Origin: Verrucomicrobiota bacterium
GTDB lineage: Bacteria; Verrucomicrobiota; Verrucomicrobiia; Limisphaerales; UBA1096
NCBI GenBank assembly: GCA_030747575.1
Contig: JASLKI010000180.1
Coordinates: forward strand, 1 to 7,956
Direction of reading: 5' to 3'
Length of the DNA stretch: 7,956 nt
The notes below the pieces were generated by a model. It saw only the letters and a list, made by a program, of their open reading frames with translations. It was not told the origin of the DNA and ran no database searches. This document shows positions 4,675-7,956 of this stretch, piece after piece. Both the position numbers and the translations under genes were made by a program. Position 1 is the stretch's first letter, and each line of letters starts with the position of its first letter.

Positions 4675-7600
4675 ATGAAAATATCCATGCACTTCAATCG
4701 TTGTATCCGTTCGACCCGTCGCTTTGCCAGGGCGACAGGTTTGAGTCTCGGCTTGGCCATGGCGACCAACGCCATCGCCGATCCGGCTAAGATCACCACG
4801 CAGCCAAGCGATGTCTCGGCGGAAGCCGGAAGCGCGACGAGCTTGGCGGCGGAAGCGTCCGGCAGCCCAAACACCTATCGCTGGCACAAAGCCAACGGCG
4901 GCGGCGGCGCGCTGGGTTTCGCGGGCGGCAACCAGTACGTCTCGGTGCCGATCGACGTGCCTGAGACGGAGTACACGGTGGAGTTCTGGTTTCGCACGGA
5001 GGATCCCAACGCGGGTTTGTTCTGCGTGGTAGATGCCAATCTTGGTGGAGGTGGCCACGACCGGCACATCCATCTCACCGACGGCAACGTCCGCATCCGC
5101 ACCTGGAGCGGCCCGGGCGTGGAGGTGTCCGAGGGATTGAACCTGGCCGACGGGAAGTGGCACCACATCGCACATGTGATCAGCTACGAGCTCGGCGGGC
5201 AGTTCGTTTACATGGATGGCGAACTGGTGATCGAAGGAATCAAGGACATGTCCGACTTCGACTGGCAGCAGCACATCAACATCGGTTTCTCCAACGATGC
5301 CGCCAGCCAGTATCTAAACGGGCAGCTAGATGAGCTTCGCATTTGGGATTACGCCCTTGAGGAGGAAGAAATCCAGGCACGGATGAACAAGCCACTCAGC
5401 GGCGACGAGGAGTGGCTGCTGGCTTATTACAACTTTGACCAAGCCGACGGTGACACGCTGACCGACCTGAGCGGCAACGAGTACGATGGCACGCTGGTGA
5501 ACTTTGCGGAGAGCGGCTGGACCTCATCATCGGCTCGGCTCGGCCTGGAGTCGGCCATGAGCGACGGTGGTGGCATCACCGGCACCGACTCGACGGAGTT
5601 GAAGTTCGCCCGCTTGGCAAAAGCCGACGAAGACACATACCACCTACGCGTTAACAATCCCGACAACGACGTCGCAACCAACAAGGTCAAGCTGACGGTC
5701 ACTGCTGAGACGGTTCCGCCAACCCTGTTGTCCCACGGCGCATTGGTAACTGAGGATGAGTACACAGAAGTCGCCGTACGCTTTGATGAGGCATTGAACC
5801 CGGACACAGCGGGCGATGCAGGCAACTACTCGATCGACGGGGCCGACGTGGTGGATGTGATTGTACAGGACAGCGGTGACGGGGTGTTGCTTGAAGTCGA
5901 GGGCCTGGAAGTTGGCAACTACCAGCTCAACGTCTCGGGGGTGACTGATCTTGCCGGGAACAAGATGACCCCCTCCAAGACCCCGGGAGGCTTCATCTCT
6001 CTGCAGGTGTTGAACATCGGCGATGTCGACCCCACCGGTGTGGTACACAATTTCGGCGATGAAATCGAGGTGATCGCCGGGGGGTTTGACATTTGGTCCA
6101 ACGCCGATGACTTCACGTTCCTGTTTGAGGAAAAGACCGGCGACTTTGACATGGCGGTGCAGGTAACCAAAATCGACAATCCCGGCGGGGCGTGGGCGCG
6201 CAATGGCCTAATGGTCCGCGAGACCCTGGATGACAACAGCATGATGCTAGGCGCGTTCGCCACGCCACCCAGTGGACAGGGCTACTTCGCCCTTGAGCGG
6301 CGCGAGGAGTCAGTTAACCCACAATGGTGGAACAACGATGGCACCCCGGGCAGCGCGGTGTTGCAAGGCGGGATAAAATACGACACGGACACCGTGCCCG
6401 GTCTGCCCAACCTGTGGATCCGGATGAAACGGTCCGGCAACCGGTTCACCGCATTCCGCAGTGCCAACGGACAGGACTGGATCGAGATGGGAGTGACGAA
6501 TCTTGAGTTCTCTGAAACTGTCTATTTTGGCATCAGTCAGGCCCAGCATTCGGGCACGAAAGGCTACGCCGCATACACGAATTACGGTCCATTCTTCTAC
6601 ACCGGCACAGAGATCGCCATCACCGAGTCGCCGCAAAGCGGCATCGGCACACTTGGCTGGGATCACACGTTTGAGGTCGGATACACGGCGACCACCGCTG
6701 GCAAACCACTCGCCATTGGAGAGCTGACATTTCAATGGCTCAAGGATGGCCAGGCGATTGAAGGAGCCAACGATCCGACCTACACCACACCGGGCGTTTT
6801 GACGACGAATGATGGCGGGAGCCGCTACTCAGTAACCGTAAGCATGGGTGATTTGGCCGTGACCTCCGGCGAGGCGGTGTTATCCGTGGCCAAGGACAGC
6901 ACTCCTCCCAAGGTGGCCGAGGCCAGCGCCACCAAGCCAAGCGCTTCCGCCGGCGGCGGCGGAGCGGCCTTGCGCTTCAAGGGCGGCGGCCAATACGTCT
7001 CTGTTCCTATGGACATTCCCGAGACCGACTACACGGTGGAGTTCTGGTTCCGCACCGAGGATCCCAACGCCGGACTGTACTGCGTGGTGGATGCCAATCT
7101 TGGTGGAGGCGGTCATGACCGTCACCTGCACCTAACCGGGGGCAACATCCGCGTCCGGACCTGGAGCGGCCCCGGCGTGGAAGTGTCCTCCGGGTTGAAC
7201 CTGGCGGACGGGCAGTGGCATCACCTTGCCCACACCCTGGGTGCCGCTGCCAACGGCCAGCAGATCTTTATCGATGGCAAACTGGTTGTACAGGGAGCAA
7301 AAGATATGTCCGACTTCGACTGGCAAAAGCACCTTAACTTCGGTTTCTCCAACGACGCCGGTTCGCAGTACCTGGTGGGTGAACTGGACGAACTTCGCGT
7401 CTGGGGCATTGTTCGCACCGAGGAGGAAATCAACGCCAACATGAACAAACCGCTGGGGGACGAGGCCGACCTGCTGGCTTACTATAACTTCGACGAAGTC
7501 AGCGGTACGGTTCTGCCGGATGGCGTAGGGGGCAACGACGGTGTGCTGATGGGCATGGGCGACCGTAATTGGACGATCTCAGAGGCGCCGCTTGGCCAAG

Positions 7601-7956
7601 CGCCACTCGAGGGCTTCGAGTTGCCGACAACACTAAACATTACGTTCAACGATCTGATTCGCAACCCGGACTTGGGCAGCGGCGGCTCGCTGATGTTCGA
7701 TGGTAGAGGCGCAAGTGTCGCGCTGCCGGACGATATTCCTCAGATTCTCAGCGACGGTTGGGCGGTCACGGTCGAGTACTGGTTCAAGGGCGAGTCGTTC
7801 CAGTCGGCGGTGCGTTGGCAGGACGGCCAATACTTTGTGGCCGGTTGGAACGGGCTGCACATCATCTCCACCGATGGTGGAACGGGCGCCGGCATTGCGG
7901 TTGGCCCGGCCACCGATGGCGATTGGCATCACGTGGCCATGACCTGGGAACAGGAT
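4675..7956 (+). CDS. Giant secreted LamG / Ig-like mosaic protein (3' end outside window)
   Basis: An open frame of 1094 codons runs off the window end. Residues 1-35 form a long signal peptide with a twin arginine (STRRFAR, 13-19), a mild hydrophobic stretch (GLSLGLAMATNAIA) and an AIA/D cleavage site. Domains in order: the first half of an Ig-like domain (about 37-74); LamG/concanavalin-A-like domain 1 (about 78-283, with YTVEFWFRTED and DGKWHHIAH); an Ig-like C-terminal half (about 300-342, ADEDTYHLRVNN); a Big/SbsA-like domain (about 348-440, ending VTDLAGN); a DUF1349-like region (about 469-640, GGFDIWSNADD and WIRMKRSGNRFTAFRS); an Ig-like domain (about 645-740, FQWLKDGQAIEGAN); LamG 2 (764-967); and the start of LamG 3 (1003-1094, DGDWHHVAMTW). 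Such proteins are surface or extracellular and usually bind carbohydrate or other proteins. No catalytic domain is seen so far. The ATG at 4687 is an alternative start. Any C-terminal sorting signal would lie beyond the window. Confidence 0.92.
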   Translation, partial: MKISMHFNRCIRSTRRFARATGLSLGLAMATNAIADPAKITTQPSDVSAEAGSATSLAAEASGSPNTYRWHKANGGGGALGFAGGNQYVSVPIDVPETEYTVEFWFRTEDPNAGLFCVVDANLGGGGHDRHIHLTDGNVRIRTWSGPGVEVSEGLNLADGKWHHIAHVISYELGGQFVYMDGELVIEGIKDMSDFDWQQHINIGFSNDAASQYLNGQLDELRIWDYALEEEEIQARMNKPLSGDEEWLLAYYNFDQADGDTLTDLSGNEYDGTLVNFAESGWTSSSARLGLESAMSDGGGITGTDSTELKFARLAKADEDTYHLRVNNPDNDVATNKVKLTVTAETVPPTLLSHGALVTEDEYTEVAVRFDEALNPDTAGDAGNYSIDGADVVDVIVQDSGDGVLLEVEGLEVGNYQLNVSGVTDLAGNKMTPSKTPGGFISLQVLNIGDVDPTGVVHNFGDEIEVIAGGFDIWSNADDFTFLFEEKTGDFDMAVQVTKIDNPGGAWARNGLMVRETLDDNSMMLGAFATPPSGQGYFALERREESVNPQWWNNDGTPGSAVLQGGIKYDTDTVPGLPNLWIRMKRSGNRFTAFRSANGQDWIEMGVTNLEFSETVYFGISQAQHSGTKGYAAYTNYGPFFYTGTEIAITESPQSGIGTLGWDHTFEVGYTATTAGKPLAIGELTFQWLKDGQAIEGANDPTYTTPGVLTTNDGGSRYSVTVSMGDLAVTSGEAVLSVAKDSTPPKVAEASATKPSASAGGGGAALRFKGGGQYVSVPMDIPETDYTVEFWFRTEDPNAGLYCVVDANLGGGGHDRHLHLTGGNIRVRTWSGPGVEVSSGLNLADGQWHHLAHTLGAAANGQQIFIDGKLVVQGAKDMSDFDWQKHLNFGFSNDAGSQYLVGELDELRVWGIVRTEEEINANMNKPLGDEADLLAYYNFDEVSGTVLPDGVGGNDGVLMGMGDRNWTISEAPLGQAPLEGFELPTTLNITFNDLIRNPDLGSGGSLMFDGRGASVALPDDIPQILSDGWAVTVEYWFKGESFQSAVRWQDGQYFVAGWNGLHIISTDGGTGAGIAVGPATDGDWHHVAMTWEQD
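4906..5523 (+). repeat. LamG duplication, copy 1
   Basis: This region encodes residues 78-283 and is repeated at 6964-7575 in the same frame with an offset of 2058 bases, changing by six bases after small indels. By hand count 75 of the first 90 residues are identical, and blocks such as GATGCCAATCTTGGTGGAGG are identical in DNA. A run of Gly codons (4897-4908) forms its left edge. Confidence 0.85.
6933..6946. repeat. Fragment shared with the tatC palindrome site
   Basis: CAAGCCAAGCGCTT is identical to 255-268 in tatC, where it leads into palindrome copy 1. Here it stops at the half-site and passes into Gly codons at the edge of LamG copy 2. It may be a truncated repeat copy; chance similarity cannot be excluded. 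Confidence 0.4.
6964..7575 (+). repeat. LamG duplication, copy 2
   Basis: This encodes residues 764-967, the second copy of the LamG unit. It is also preceded by Gly codons (6949-6963). Divergence is higher after about residue 853 (the YELGGQFVYM versus AAANGQQIFI stretch) and low again at KDMSDFDWQ, GFSNDA and LDELR. Confidence 0.85.
7589..7602. repeat. Dispersed palindrome, copy in LamG gene
   Basis: CGCTTGGCCAAGCG is a perfect 14-base palindrome, identical to 264-277. It encodes most of PLGQA (residues 972-976), in the linker between LamG copy 2 and LamG 3. Confidence 0.8.

Noticed and set aside
4549..5274. Upstream extension of the PLD-like reading frame to 722 residues
   Set aside because: It lies antisense to the start of the LamG gene, lacks recognisable domains, and the signal peptide directly after the Met at 4548 marks the true N-terminus.
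5427..6263. Three overlapping minus-strand open frames of about 115-135 codons
   Set aside because: They mirror the plus-strand LamG protein, which has a continuous 1094-codon frame with recognisable domains; they are a by-product of GC-rich codon use.
264..7602. Palindromes as terminal inverted repeats of insertion sequences or as a CRISPR array
   Set aside because: Spacing is irregular, no transposase or cas gene lies between them, and the copies interrupt unrelated housekeeping genes without breaking their frames.

Overview
The window looks like chromosomal DNA from a GC-rich member of the PVC superphylum, most likely Verrucomicrobiota or a close relative. This rests on three things: a small lipoprotein that resembles the exosortase-associated TIGR04073 family, a giant secreted LamG/Ig-like mosaic protein of the kind common in these bacteria, and the near absence of Shine-Dalgarno sequences before the genes. 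The assignment is inference. No rRNA, tRNA, CRISPR array, insertion sequence or phage gene was seen.

Layout. Positions 1-1573 hold tatC, with a long unusual N-terminal extension and a probable reading-frame break near its 5' end. Positions 1636-2139 hold a TIGR04073-like lipoprotein gene on the same strand, closed by a strong intrinsic terminator at 2162-2191. The gene ispE (2197-3096) starts only five bases after that terminator's T-run. A phospholipase D-like / cardiolipin synthase C-like gene runs the other way (4548 down to 3106) and meets ispE tail to tail with nine bases between them. A 126-base divergent intergenic region (4549-4674) carries a perfect 18-base palindrome. From 4675 to the window end runs the first 1094 codons of a very large secreted protein with at least three LamG-type domains, two Ig-like domains, a Big/SbsA-like domain and a DUF1349-like domain.

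How the genes relate. TatC is the receptor subunit of the twin-arginine export pathway. IspE makes an isoprenoid precursor. The PLD-like protein probably works on membrane phospholipids. The TIGR04073-like lipoprotein and the LamG protein are envelope or extracellular products. The LamG protein begins with a possible weak twin-arginine signal, so it could be a substrate of the Tat system encoded at the other end of the window, but this is speculative.

The most striking structure is a dispersed palindromic word, CCGCTTGGCCAAGCGG and close variants (often with G in place of the second A of AAG). It occurs at least six times in 8 kb: three genes on the plus strand read it in the same frame as (P/A)LGQA, and one perfect copy lies between genes. 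This looks like a genome-specific interspersed repeat tolerated as an in-frame peptide insertion, and it is the best candidate here for something poorly described.
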